DNA of 64,000 nucleotides from DMER64 sp049652385. GTDB taxonomy: Bacteria; Bacteroidota; Bacteroidia; Bacteroidales; UBA932. This document shows positions 51,523 through 59,772 of this stretch, in pieces. The position numbers and the translations under genes were made by a program. Every line of letters starts with the position of its first letter. Position 1 is the stretch's first letter. The notes under the pieces are model-generated. The model was given only the letters and a program-made list of their open reading frames with translations. It ran no database searches and had not been told where the DNA came from. The stretch lies in assembly GCA_049652385.1 (NCBI GenBank), contig JBASDX010000001.1, positions 97,016-161,015 on the forward strand, given 5' to 3'.

Positions 51523-51798
51523 ATGTCTGAGAACTTAAGAACCATTAAAAAAGATATCAATTATCTTATAGACGAATTGCTTTTTGATTGTTGCATGTTC
51601 ATGGAAATGAACCCCGGCAAGAATCAGGAAGAAGCCATGGAAATCATTAACCAGGCGATTTCTCTTAGAGAGGAATTGATAAACAGGGTAAATGCCATTC
51701 GTGAGCAACCGGTCAAACCTCAATTCAAAACGCTGAGACAGGATATGGTTGATACAGTAAATGGCTTATTTGAAAAAATCAGTGAATTGGCAAAATAG
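51523..51798 (+). CDS. Small helical protein of unknown function
   Basis: 91 residues, no signal or membrane segment. It reads as three helices: LRTIKKDINYLIDELLFDCC at about 4-24, EEAMEIINQAISLREELINR at about 36-55 and FKTLRQDMVDTVNGLFEKIS at about 69-88. The lengths and charge pattern suggest a helical bundle or dimer. I do not recognise a named family, though short proteins of this type are common in Bacteroidota. It starts 14 nt after the epimerase gene, and the metH start lies 38 nt inside its 3' end, so it could tune metH translation. Confidence 0.7.
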   Translation: MSENLRTIKKDINYLIDELLFDCCMFMEMNPGKNQEEAMEIINQAISLREELINRVNAIREQPVKPQFKTLRQDMVDTVNGLFEKISELAK

Positions 51799-54700
51799 TT
51801 CCATTGGGAACTTGCTGAAAGAGCGTATGCTGATTCTGGACGGGGCCATGGGCACCATGATCCAGCATCAGCATCCTGTTTTCCCGGATGGGAATGACGG
51901 AAACAACGATATACTTGTACTTTCCAGTCCGGAACTTATACGCAACATCCATAAGGCATATGTGGATGCGGGTGCCGATATAATTTGCACCAATACGTTC
52001 AATGCCAATAAAATTTCTCAACAAGATTACGGTACGGCAGATCGTGTATATGAAATCAACCGCCAGGCAGCCCGTCTGGCCCGGGAAAGCGGTGCATTAT
52101 ACGTTGCAGGCTCTATGGGTCCGACCAACAGGTCGGCCTCTATTCCTACAAGGGTTGAGTTCCCGGGAGAACGGGAAGTGGATTTTCACACGTTGGTTCA
52201 TGCCTATCGGGACCAGATTCGGGGGTTGAAAGACGGAGGTGCAGATTTGTTGCTTCTGGAAACCGTTTTTGATACCCTTAATGCCAAGGCGGCACTTTTT
52301 GCTTTGGAAGAGGAGGCTCCCGGAATGCCGGTCATGCTATCGGCCACCATAGCAGACCACTCCGGGCGGATCTTGTCCGGTCAAACGATAGAAGCCTTTT
52401 TGGCATCTACGGAACATGCAGGCTTATTCAGCGTTGGTTTGAATTGTTCTTTTGGCCCGGATAAATTGTTGGTTTATTCACGTATACTGGCCCAACACAC
52501 TGCGGTCTTTACGAGTGCACATCCCAATGCCGGCCTGCCCGATGTATATGGAAATTATACATTGACTGCCGAAGCTATGGCCCGTCAGATGCGTCCTTTT
52601 GCAGAAGAGCGTCTGGTAAATATCCTGGGAGGCTGCTGCGGTACGACTCCGGAGCACATCCGGGCGCTTTCTTCCATGGTAAAGGAAACAGAAAAAACAT
52701 ACGGACTAAGGGTTGTGCAAGAGGAACGGGAACCGGCCAAAGTCTTGTTGAGCGGACTGGATGTATTGGAGGTACGTGAAAAATCGGTTTTTCTGATTGC
52801 AGGTGAACGCACCAATGTGTCCGGAAGCCGGAAATTTGCCCGATTGATTAGGGAAAAACAATACGACCAGGCTTTGGAAATTGCCAGGGGCATGGTACAA
52901 GACGGTGCACATATTATCGATATCAATATGGATGATGCCCTGCTGGATGCACCGGAAGCCATGAAGGAGTTTTTATACAGACTGGGAGCAGATCCGGAAA
53001 TTGCCCGGGTTCCCGTCATGTTGGATTCCTCCAGTTGGGAAGTTCTGGAAACAGGCTTGCAATGTGTGCAGGGAAAGTCTGTTGTCAATTCCATCAGCCT
53101 GAAAGAAGGTGAAGAGGCCTTTTTACGAAAAGCACGTCTTGTCCGTAAATACGGAGCAGCTGTTATGGTTATGGCTTTTGACGAAGAAGGACAAGCTGTC
53201 ACATTTGAACGACGTGTGGAGATAGCCCAAAGGGCTTTTCGGCTGCTGACAGAGGAAGCAGGTTTGAAGCCCAGGGATATCATAATGGATCCCAATGTGT
53301 TGGCCATTGCCACAGGGATGGATGAACACCGTAGTTTTGCCGTCGATTTTATCAAGGCCGTACAATTTCTGAAAGATAACCTGAAAGGAGTGCTGGTTTC
53401 AGCCGGTGTGAGTAATCTTTCTTTTTCTTTCCGAGGCAACGAAACAGTGCGGGAAGCCATGCACGCAGTTTTTCTTTACCATGCGATAAAAGCAGGGCTG
53501 GATATGGCCATCCTCAAACCGGGCGCACAACCAATTTATTCAGAAATTCCGGCAGCGCTGCGCCGTGCCGTGGAAGACGTTATCCTGGACACAGACGCTC
53601 AGGCTACCACGCGGCTTGTGGAAGCCGCCTCGGCTTTAAAAGATCAGGCAGTTACTGCAGAAAGGCTTACAAAGGAAACGTGGAGGGAGCTGGGGCCGGA
53701 AGAGCGGCTGATTTATGCGCTGATGCACGGGAGGGAGCAATACCTGAGGGAAGATTTGGAGGCGTTGCGACATATTCCTGCCATAGATATTGTGGAGTCT
53801 ACGCTGATGGAGGGTATGAATCGGGTGGGCAAACTGTTTGGTGAAGGACAGATGTTTCTGCCTCAGGTGGTAAAAACGGCCCGTACCATGAAACAGGCCG
53901 TCGCCTTGCTGCAACCCCGGATAGAAGAAGAGAAGAACAGCCCGGAAACGAAGGTACACGGTACAGAACAGGTACACGGCATTATGGCCACCGTAAAAGG
54001 AGACGTGCACGATATCGGAAAAAACCTGGTGACTCTTGTGATGGAGTGTAACAGTTATCGCATAACGGATTTAGGCGTGATGGTCCCCTCACACCAAATA
54101 GTGGAAACGGCTGTCGAAGAAAAAGCATCCTTTGTGGGGTTGAGCGGACTGATAACGCCTTCATTGGAAGAAATGACGGAAGTGGCTCGTGCCATGCAAC
54201 AAGCCGGCCTCTCCGTTCCTTTGCTCATAGGCGGAGCTACCACCTCGGCCTTGTTTACGGCGTTGAGGATTGCTCCGTTGTACGACGGACCTGTAATCCA
54301 CTGTCCCGATGCGGCCGGAGTGGTGCCTTTACTGACGGATTGTTTTTCTAAAGACGAGGCTGTACGGGAGCGTTTTTTAACGACCCTGCGCGCGGAGCAA
54401 GAAGTGCTCCGGGAAGCCGGAACAACAAGCAGCCGGGCCAAAGAGTATCTTACGCCGGAACAAGCACGTGCCAACAAATGGATCTCCGGCGTAAACTGGA
54501 GGATGCGGAAAATGTGTCCCCATTGCGGGCAGAGGCACGGACTGGACGATTTTGTGCCGCCTTTTACCGGAGTGCGCACGGTTGAGGTACCTTTTAAAAA
54601 TCTAAGGCCTTATATCAAATGGACAGCTTTTGTAAAAACCTGGGAAATACAGGATAATAAGCCACAGGCTCAGGAAGCTGTGAAAGAAGCCGAAGCTTTG

Positions 54701-55324
54701 CTGGATAAACTGGCGGCAGGGGGTTTTGGAGATGTGGCGTATGCCCGAGCAGCGGTAGGCTTTTGGCCGGTATTTGCCACGGCGGACGATCGTCTGCTTT
54801 TCTACGAAGATGCTTCTTGCAGGAACCTGCTGCTGGATATGCCTTTGGAGCGGGATTTATTGAAACACAAGGACGACACGGCCAACGTCTGTCTCACGGA
54901 CTTTATTGTGCAGGAAGACCAATCGGGAGCTCCCGATTATGCAGGATTGTTTTTATTGACGGCCTCTTCTGAAGCTTTGGACCAGGCAGTCGCAGACCTA
55001 AAAGAACAGGGTGATGTATATACCGGTCTGTTGTTGCAATCCTTATTGGATGTTTTGGCAGAAGCGTGCAGCGAATATTTGCACTTCGAATACGTGACGC
55101 TTCCCTGCGGAGCAAAACGCGGTATCCGACCGGCTTTTGGTTATCCTTCCTGCCCGGACCATACCTTAAAAAAACCGGTAACGACTCTTTTGCAAAAAGA
55201 AGAAGATTTGGGAATTTCGTTAACTTCGTCCTGTATGATGAAGCCTGCAGCCTCTGTTTGCGGTATGTACATAGGCCATCCACAAGCGTTTTATTTTACG
55301 ATACATAAACCAGGGATTTCATGA
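51761..55324 (+). CDS. metH: Cobalamin-dependent methionine synthase
   Basis: 1187 residues, all four modules present. Homocysteine domain (about 15-330): LILDGAMGTMIQ, NCSFGP and GGCCGTTPEH give the three zinc cysteines. Pterin domain (about 345-610): FLIAGERTNVSGSRKF. Cap and B12 domain (about 650-890): GEGQMFLPQVVKTARTMKQA and the cobalamin His in KGDVHDIGKNLV at about 748. Reactivation domain (about 930-1187) with RPAFGYPSCPDH. It methylates homocysteine using methyltetrahydrofolate. The start at 51761 overlaps the small gene; a GTG at 51782 is an alternative. The TGA overlaps metF by 4 nt. No B12 riboswitch is visible upstream. Confidence 0.96.
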   Translation: MAYLKKSVNWQNSSIGNLLKERMLILDGAMGTMIQHQHPVFPDGNDGNNDILVLSSPELIRNIHKAYVDAGADIICTNTFNANKISQQDYGTADRVYEINRQAARLARESGALYVAGSMGPTNRSASIPTRVEFPGEREVDFHTLVHAYRDQIRGLKDGGADLLLLETVFDTLNAKAALFALEEEAPGMPVMLSATIADHSGRILSGQTIEAFLASTEHAGLFSVGLNCSFGPDKLLVYSRILAQHTAVFTSAHPNAGLPDVYGNYTLTAEAMARQMRPFAEERLVNILGGCCGTTPEHIRALSSMVKETEKTYGLRVVQEEREPAKVLLSGLDVLEVREKSVFLIAGERTNVSGSRKFARLIREKQYDQALEIARGMVQDGAHIIDINMDDALLDAPEAMKEFLYRLGADPEIARVPVMLDSSSWEVLETGLQCVQGKSVVNSISLKEGEEAFLRKARLVRKYGAAVMVMAFDEEGQAVTFERRVEIAQRAFRLLTEEAGLKPRDIIMDPNVLAIATGMDEHRSFAVDFIKAVQFLKDNLKGVLVSAGVSNLSFSFRGNETVREAMHAVFLYHAIKAGLDMAILKPGAQPIYSEIPAALRRAVEDVILDTDAQATTRLVEAASALKDQAVTAERLTKETWRELGPEERLIYALMHGREQYLREDLEALRHIPAIDIVESTLMEGMNRVGKLFGEGQMFLPQVVKTARTMKQAVALLQPRIEEEKNSPETKVHGTEQVHGIMATVKGDVHDIGKNLVTLVMECNSYRITDLGVMVPSHQIVETAVEEKASFVGLSGLITPSLEEMTEVARAMQQAGLSVPLLIGGATTSALFTALRIAPLYDGPVIHCPDAAGVVPLLTDCFSKDEAVRERFLTTLRAEQEVLREAGTTSSRAKEYLTPEQARANKWISGVNWRMRKMCPHCGQRHGLDDFVPPFTGVRTVEVPFKNLRPYIKWTAFVKTWEIQDNKPQAQEAVKEAEALLDKLAAGGFGDVAYARAAVGFWPVFATADDRLLFYEDASCRNLLLDMPLERDLLKHKDDTANVCLTDFIVQEDQSGAPDYAGLFLLTASSEALDQAVADLKEQGDVYTGLLLQSLLDVLAEACSEYLHFEYVTLPCGAKRGIRPAFGYPSCPDHTLKKPVTTLLQKEEDLGISLTSSCMMKPAASVCGMYIGHPQAFYFTIHKPGIS

Positions 55325-56193
55325 AACTGACAGATATATTCAATATTGCCGAAAAGACCTTTTCTTTTGAATTTTTCCCTCCAAGAGACCAGATAGCGGC
55401 CGTCGACCTGGGTATAAATATTGGTCAATTGTTGCGGTTGAGTCCGGCCTTTGTATCCGTTACGTATGGAGCCGGAGGGTCTACACAATCCTGTACGTTT
55501 GAATTGGTAGATTATCTGAAAAACAGAATCGGATTGAACACGGTGGCTCATTATACATGTGTGGGGAACGACAGAACAAAGACTTTATCGGATTTACAGG
55601 AATTGCGCTGCCGCGGGCTGCAAAACTTTATGTTATTGCGCGGAGATCCTCAGGCAGGACAAAAAGACGGGTTTGTACCGCATAAGAATGGATTTGCCAA
55701 CGCTACGGAATTGATTGCTTTTGCCAGGGAACATATAGAAGATTGTTGTATAGGCGGCGGTGCATATCCGGAAATTCACCCGGAATCACCTGATGCAGAA
55801 ACGGATTTGAAGCATTTGAAAAGCAAGGTGGATGCCGGTTGTGATTTCTTGGTCACACAGTTTTTCTTTGACAACAAAAGATATTTTGACTTTGTGGCCC
55901 GGGCCCGGGAAAAAGGCATTATGTGCCGGATCATTCCCGGTATTATCCCGTTGACCAAATACGACCAATTGCAACGTTTTGTCAGACTATCCAATGCCGT
56001 CGTACCTCCTGTTTTTTTGGACAGGCTGGAAAGCAACAAGGATAATCCCGATGCCATCTACAACATTGGAATGGATTTTGCCATCCGGCAATGCCGGGAT
56101 TTGCTTATGCTGGGAGCTCCCGGTATTCATTTCTATACGTTGAACAAATCAAGAGCCACGGTTGAAATTTACCAGACCCTCATGGTCAGGTAA
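55321..56193 (+). CDS. metF: Methylenetetrahydrofolate reductase
   Basis: 290 residues. The TIM-barrel flavoenzyme opens KTFSFEFFPPRDQIAAVD with the catalytic Glu, then FVSVTYGAGGSTQSCT at about 50, VAHYTCVGNDRTKT at about 80, NFMLLRGDPQAGQ at about 105, CIGGGAYPEIHPES at about 143 and FLVTQFFFDNKRY at about 181. The length is standard for bacterial MetF. It reduces methylene- to methyltetrahydrofolate, the direct methyl donor of MetH, with which it overlaps by 4 nt. Its 3' end overlaps the convergent RNA methyltransferase gene by 25 nt. Confidence 0.96.
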   Translation: MKLTDIFNIAEKTFSFEFFPPRDQIAAVDLGINIGQLLRLSPAFVSVTYGAGGSTQSCTFELVDYLKNRIGLNTVAHYTCVGNDRTKTLSDLQELRCRGLQNFMLLRGDPQAGQKDGFVPHKNGFANATELIAFAREHIEDCCIGGGAYPEIHPESPDAETDLKHLKSKVDAGCDFLVTQFFFDNKRYFDFVARAREKGIMCRIIPGIIPLTKYDQLQRFVRLSNAVVPPVFLDRLESNKDNPDAIYNIGMDFAIRQCRDLLMLGAPGIHFYTLNKSRATVEIYQTLMVR

Positions 56194-56714
56194 ACGTGCC
56201 ACAGCACGACACCTATGGCTACCGAAACGTTCAAAGAATGCTTGGTGCCGTGTTGAGGAATTTCAATACACCCGTCGCACAGGTTAACGACTTCTTGCTG
56301 TACACCACGTACTTCATTACCAAAGACAAAGGCGGCTTTCTGTGAGCTGTGCATGATTTCAGAGGTCAGGGAAGACAATTTTACGGCTCCTTCTGTCTGT
56401 TCCACAGCCCATACCTTATACCCTTTAAGCTGTAATATGCGTACGGCATCTGTGGTATTTTCAACATACGTCCACTCCATGGTGTCTTCTGCCCCCAAAG
56501 CTGATTTATGAATTTCCGGTGAGGGAGGGCAGGAGGTAATGCCGCACAGGTATACGTGCTCCAGAGCAAAGGCGTCTGAGGTACGGAATGCCGAACCGAT
56601 GTTGTGGCGACTGCGGACGTTATCCAGTACCAGTACGACCGGCAGCCTGGGACTGTTTTTGAAGGCTTGAGGTGTTAATCTGTGAAGCTCCCGATTGGGG
56701 ATTTTTCTGCGCAT
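56169..56714 (-). CDS. TrmH/SpoU family RNA 2'-O-methyltransferase
   Basis: 181 residues. SPOUT knot motifs: motif 1 VLVLDNVRSRHNIGSAFRTSDA at about 27, motif 2 AAFVFGNEVRGVQQEVVNLC at about 128 and motif 3 IPQHGTKHSLNVSVAIGVVLW at about 152. Only a short N-terminal extension is present. It probably methylates a ribose in tRNA or rRNA; which base cannot be told, as the TrmH, TrmL and RlmB types are alike at this level. The promoter box (56727-56720) lies 5 nt before the ATG. It diverges from the zeta-like gene. Confidence 0.9.
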   Translation of the reverse strand: MRRKIPNRELHRLTPQAFKNSPRLPVVLVLDNVRSRHNIGSAFRTSDAFALEHVYLCGITSCPPSPEIHKSALGAEDTMEWTYVENTTDAVRILQLKGYKVWAVEQTEGAVKLSSLTSEIMHSSQKAAFVFGNEVRGVQQEVVNLCDGCIEIPQHGTKHSLNVSVAIGVVLWHVYLTMRVW

Positions 56715-56719
56715 AGCTA

Positions 56720-56727
56720 CAAAGGTA
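56720..56727 (-). promoter_or_regulatory. -7 promoter box for the RNA methyltransferase gene (near-leaderless)
   Basis: TACCTTTG on the minus strand, ending 5 nt before the ATG; 13 bp from the divergent box at 56741-56748. Confidence 0.6.
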
Positions 56728-56740
56728 CGGGATTTTAATG

Positions 56741-56748
56741 TAAATTTG
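56741..56748 (+). promoter_or_regulatory. -7 promoter box for the zeta-like gene (near-leaderless)
   Basis: TAAATTTG, ending 4 nt before the ATG at 56753. Confidence 0.55.
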
Positions 56749-56752
56749 TATT

Positions 56753-57382
56753 ATGCCTAACTTGTATGTCATAAGCGGTTGCAACGGTTCCGGTAAGACA
56801 ACGGCCTCTTATACCATTTTGTCCGAAATGCTCCAATGCCGGAATTTTGTAAATTCAGACGAGATAGCCAGAGGTATCTCGCCTTTTAATTTACCTAATG
56901 CGGCTATAGATGCCGGAAGGGTAATGGTAAAAAAAATCAGGGAATTGACAGCAGCCAAAGGAGATTTTGCGTTTGAGACTACGCTGGCGGTGCGTTCCTA
57001 TGCAAAACTTATTGAAAATACAAGAAAACGAGGATACGATATCACGCTTATCTACTTTTGGCTCAACCATCCCGACCTGGCCGTAGAACGTGTAAAAAAC
57101 AGGGTGGAAGCCGGCGGACACAGCATACCGGAAAATGTTATCAGAAGGAGGTACTGGTCAGGTATTCATAATTTATTCCATTTATATATGCCGCTGACAG
57201 ACAGGTGGTTGTTAATAAATAACTCAGATACGCCATCTACTTTGATTGCAGAGGGAGCCGGATTGAAAGAAACGAAAATCTACCATAAGGAAGATTATGA
57301 AACGTTAAAAGCGTTATCCAACCAGCCGTTACCGGTACCCGAACCCAGGGTTGTCAGTAGTGATAAAATCAACTCCGGCTGA
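56753..57382 (+). CDS. Zeta toxin-like P-loop kinase
   Basis: 209 residues. P-loop VISGCNGSGKTTASYTIL lies at about residue 6-23. NFVNSDEIARGISPFNLP at about 33 and DFAFETTLAVRSYAKLI at about 75 match the zeta/AAA_33 substrate-side motifs, and LIYFWLNHPDLAVERVKNRV plus IPENVIRRRYWSGIHNLF supply the lid arginines. Zeta toxins phosphorylate UDP-N-acetylglucosamine; stand-alone chromosomal relatives are often not proven toxins. No antitoxin-sized ORF is next to it, so a housekeeping or orphan kinase role is as likely. Its 3' end overlaps the convergent GDPD gene by 54 nt, the longest overlap in the window. Confidence 0.82.
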   Translation: MPNLYVISGCNGSGKTTASYTILSEMLQCRNFVNSDEIARGISPFNLPNAAIDAGRVMVKKIRELTAAKGDFAFETTLAVRSYAKLIENTRKRGYDITLIYFWLNHPDLAVERVKNRVEAGGHSIPENVIRRRYWSGIHNLFHLYMPLTDRWLLINNSDTPSTLIAEGAGLKETKIYHKEDYETLKALSNQPLPVPEPRVVSSDKINSG

Positions 57383-58078
57383 CATGAAATATTGAAAATC
57401 TTTTGGTTTATTGACGGTCCAAACATTTGTAGTTAATCCCAATTCTTTGGCACGGGCTATCCATTCCGGGTTTTTTCTTAAAACGCTCATGTTGTAATCC
57501 AAGCCGGCATATCCTTTCTCTTTCAGTTGATCCGGAGAAAGTGAACCTCCCAAAAAGGCCACTTTGGCCTTCGGGTTGGATTGGATCAGGCTCTCGCATA
57601 TATAAGTTGAAAAGCTGATGTACTCCACAAGGTTGCCCGCTCCTGCTTTATCTACCAGCTCCAGCGTTTTTTCTACGGCAGATTTTTCTTTGTCGGGGCG
57701 GTTGTGCGGCTTGATTTCAATAATGAGTTTTGTACTTTCCGATGCAACTATTAGTGGTAATATTTCGTCAAGTAAAGGAAGCGTTTCCCCATTGGGTAAC
57801 GAATGTTTGAGAAGTTCTTTATACGTGCTTTCGTCAAGACGGACACCTTGTATGGCAGTGTCATGAAACAGGACCAGTTGGTTGTCAGTAGTCAGGTAAA
57901 TATCTACTTCGGCCCCATAACACCCTAAACGAATGGCATTTTGTACGGAACTTCTTGAGTTTTGCGCAGATCCCTCAGTATTCCAATATCCCCTGTGGGC
58001 AATAATCTGCGGTTGTGAAAAGAGGAAAGGAGTTGTTAACAATATACAGACAGTAGTGCAGAAGGCTTTGTGAATCAT
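57329..58078 (-). CDS. Glycerophosphodiester phosphodiesterase family protein, secreted
   Basis: 249 residues. A signal peptide (about 1-21, FCTTVCILLTTPFLFSQ) precedes the GDPD barrel: catalytic IIAHRGYWNTEGSAQNS at about 25, CYGAEVDIYLTTDNQLVLFHD at about 53-73 (Glu, Asp and His ligands), LIIEIKPHNRPDKEKS at about 118 and the C-terminal VDFITTDNPGFG. The metal- and acid-base residues are present. It should cleave glycerophosphodiesters from lipids in the periplasm, giving glycerol-3-phosphate. It diverges from the cyclase gene, with only 42 nt between the two starts. Confidence 0.92.
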   Translation of the reverse strand: MIHKAFCTTVCILLTTPFLFSQPQIIAHRGYWNTEGSAQNSRSSVQNAIRLGCYGAEVDIYLTTDNQLVLFHDTAIQGVRLDESTYKELLKHSLPNGETLPLLDEILPLIVASESTKLIIEIKPHNRPDKEKSAVEKTLELVDKAGAGNLVEYISFSTYICESLIQSNPKAKVAFLGGSLSPDQLKEKGYAGLDYNMSVLRKNPEWIARAKELGLTTNVWTVNKPKDFQYFMSAGVDFITTDNPGFGYR

Positions 58079-58084
58079 ATTGTG

Positions 58085-58092
58085 TACTTTTG
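58085..58092 (+). promoter_or_regulatory. -7 promoter box for the cyclase gene
   Basis: TACTTTTG matches TAnnTTTG; 28 nt before the ATG at 58121. Confidence 0.45.
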
Positions 58093-58120
58093 TGTTTATA
58101 ACCTATTTGACCTGGAGACT

Positions 58121-58711
58121 ATGCAAATATATGACATTTCCCGAGAGATTTTCAGCAGTACCCCGTATGAAGAAGACCCGGTTCCTGAGACCCATCTTAT
58201 CCGCAGCATGAAAGACGGACATCCCTATAACCTTTCTTTCGTATCTATGTGTTTGCATACAGCTACGCATATAGACGCGCCTTCCCACTATATAGAGGGC
58301 GGGGCAGCCATTGATCAAATTTCTCTGCAAAAATGCATTGGCCCCTGTATGGTCCTGGAAGCCGGTGGGGTGATAGATGATGGGTACGTTGCACCTTTGC
58401 TGGGAAGAGGAGCCAAACGTTTGTTGTTTAAAGGGAAGGGTGTTCTTACGCCGCAAGCGGCCCGTTTGATTGCAGAGAGTGAAGTTGTAGTGGTGGGAAC
58501 GGAAAATCCGACGGTAGGATTTGGAGAACACGTACATGAAATACACCGTATTCTTTTGGAAAAAGAAATTCTTCCCTTGGAAGGTTTGAACCTCAAAGAT
58601 GTGCCCGAAGGTAATTATTACCTGGTGGCATTACCGTTAAAACTTGAAGGCGTAGAAGGCTCTCCTTGCCGGGCCGTTTTGCTGGATTATTTGCCGGCTA
58701 CAGTCTTGTAA
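58121..58711 (+). CDS. Cyclase family protein (kynurenine formamidase-like metal hydrolase)
   Basis: The ATG at 58121 (MQIYDISREIFSSTPYEED) is chosen because it aligns with the family start and follows a promoter box; 196 residues. The metal-binding signature HTATHIDAPSHYI (HxxxDxxxH) is at about residue 48, with HVHEIHRILLEKEILPLEG at about 133 and YYLVALPLKLEGVEGSPCRAVL near the end, all as in the cyclase/KynB superfamily. Such enzymes hydrolyse N-formylkynurenine, isatin or related amides. No tryptophan genes are near, so the substrate is open. It ends 5 nt from convergent galM. Confidence 0.88.
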   Translation: MQIYDISREIFSSTPYEEDPVPETHLIRSMKDGHPYNLSFVSMCLHTATHIDAPSHYIEGGAAIDQISLQKCIGPCMVLEAGGVIDDGYVAPLLGRGAKRLLFKGKGVLTPQAARLIAESEVVVVGTENPTVGFGEHVHEIHRILLEKEILPLEGLNLKDVPEGNYYLVALPLKLEGVEGSPCRAVLLDYLPATVL

Positions 58712-58716
58712 TACAA

Positions 58717-59772
58717 TTAACAGTTAACCCCAAAAACATACCTGATTTTTTTCAGATACAATTCTCCCGGTCTGAGAATACAGTTCGGAAAGTCCGGTTG
58801 GTTGGGACTGTCCGGATAATTCTGGCATTCCAGAGCTACAGCATGTCTGTCTTGATGAGGTGCTCCGTTTTTGCTGGTTCCACTACCGCTTAGCCAATTG
58901 CCGGTATATACCTGAATGCCGGGTTGTGTGGTGTAGAGGGTCACTGTCCGGCCGCTTGCCGGATCAGCCAGAACGGCCGCCTGCTGCCAGCTGCCGTCTG
59001 TTGAGGGAAGGCACCAGCAATGGTCGTATCCGTTTCCGATGCGCAATTGTTCGTTATCCGCAAAGATGTCTTGCCCAAGTGCCTTTGCCTTTGTAAAATC
59101 AAATGGCGTACCGGCAACGGACGTAAGTTTTCCCAGCGGGATGCTCGTTTTGTCAGTCGGCAGATAAGAGGCAGCGTTTATTTCCAACAGGTGGTCATGA
59201 ATGGACCCGGAAGCTTCCCCTTGCAGGTTGAAGTACGTATGGTTTGTGAGGTTAATGATGGTTGCTTTGTCTGTTACGGCTCGTAGTTCTATATCTAACG
59301 CATGGTTTTCACTCCATAGATAGGTAACGGTAACATGCACATTTCCCGGATAATGTTCTTCGTTGTGCGAGCTGGCGTATGCAAACGATACGGCATTTCC
59401 TGTATCTTCCACACGTGATACCCATATTTTGTTTGCCATGGCTTGCGGTCCTCCGTGCAAATGGTTAGGCCCGTTGTTTCTGTTCAATTGGTAGGTTGTA
59501 CCTTCCAGTGTGAACCTGCCGTTGGCTATTCTGTTGGCATAACGTCCCACTGTTTTTCCAAAATGCGCAGGGTCGTTCAAGTATTGATGGATGTCCTTAT
59601 AGCCGGCCACCACATCTGTCATGCGGCCTTCACGGTCGGGAACAATAACTCCCATAAGCGCAGCTCCGATGTTACACAATTGTACGGAAGCTCCGCTTTT
59701 GGCAGTGATTTTGTACGTGACCAAGGCTTCTCCGGCAGGGGAGAAGCCTTCCACGTGTTGTGTTATTTCCAT
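58717..59772 (-). CDS. galM: Aldose 1-epimerase
   Basis: 351 residues, cytoplasmic (no signal). Family landmarks are GAALMGVIVPDREGRMTDVV at about 35, FGKTVGRYANRIANGRF at about 70, the catalytic His in INLTNHTYFNLQGEASGSIH at about 172 and the acidic partner near LECQNYPDSPNQPDFPNCIL at about 316. It interconverts alpha and beta anomers of galactose or glucose. It is the last gene of the unit that starts with the VanY-like gene and its start overlaps pepT by 10 nt. No other galactose genes lie in the window. Confidence 0.94.
   Translation of the reverse strand: MEITQHVEGFSPAGEALVTYKITAKSGASVQLCNIGAALMGVIVPDREGRMTDVVAGYKDIHQYLNDPAHFGKTVGRYANRIANGRFTLEGTTYQLNRNNGPNHLHGGPQAMANKIWVSRVEDTGNAVSFAYASSHNEEHYPGNVHVTVTYLWSENHALDIELRAVTDKATIINLTNHTYFNLQGEASGSIHDHLLEINAASYLPTDKTSIPLGKLTSVAGTPFDFTKAKALGQDIFADNEQLRIGNGYDHCWCLPSTDGSWQQAAVLADPASGRTVTLYTTQPGIQVYTGNWLSGSGTSKNGAPHQDRHAVALECQNYPDSPNQPDFPNCILRPGELYLKKIRYVFGVNC

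Noticed and set aside
52585..53460. 291-codon minus-strand frame inside metH
   Set aside because: It is the antisense shadow of the intact metH pterin domain; its composition is shadow-like and no family is recognised.
56753..57382. Complete epsilon/zeta toxin-antitoxin system
   Set aside because: No small epsilon-like ORF lies on either side; upstream is the RNA methyltransferase gene and downstream the GDPD gene.
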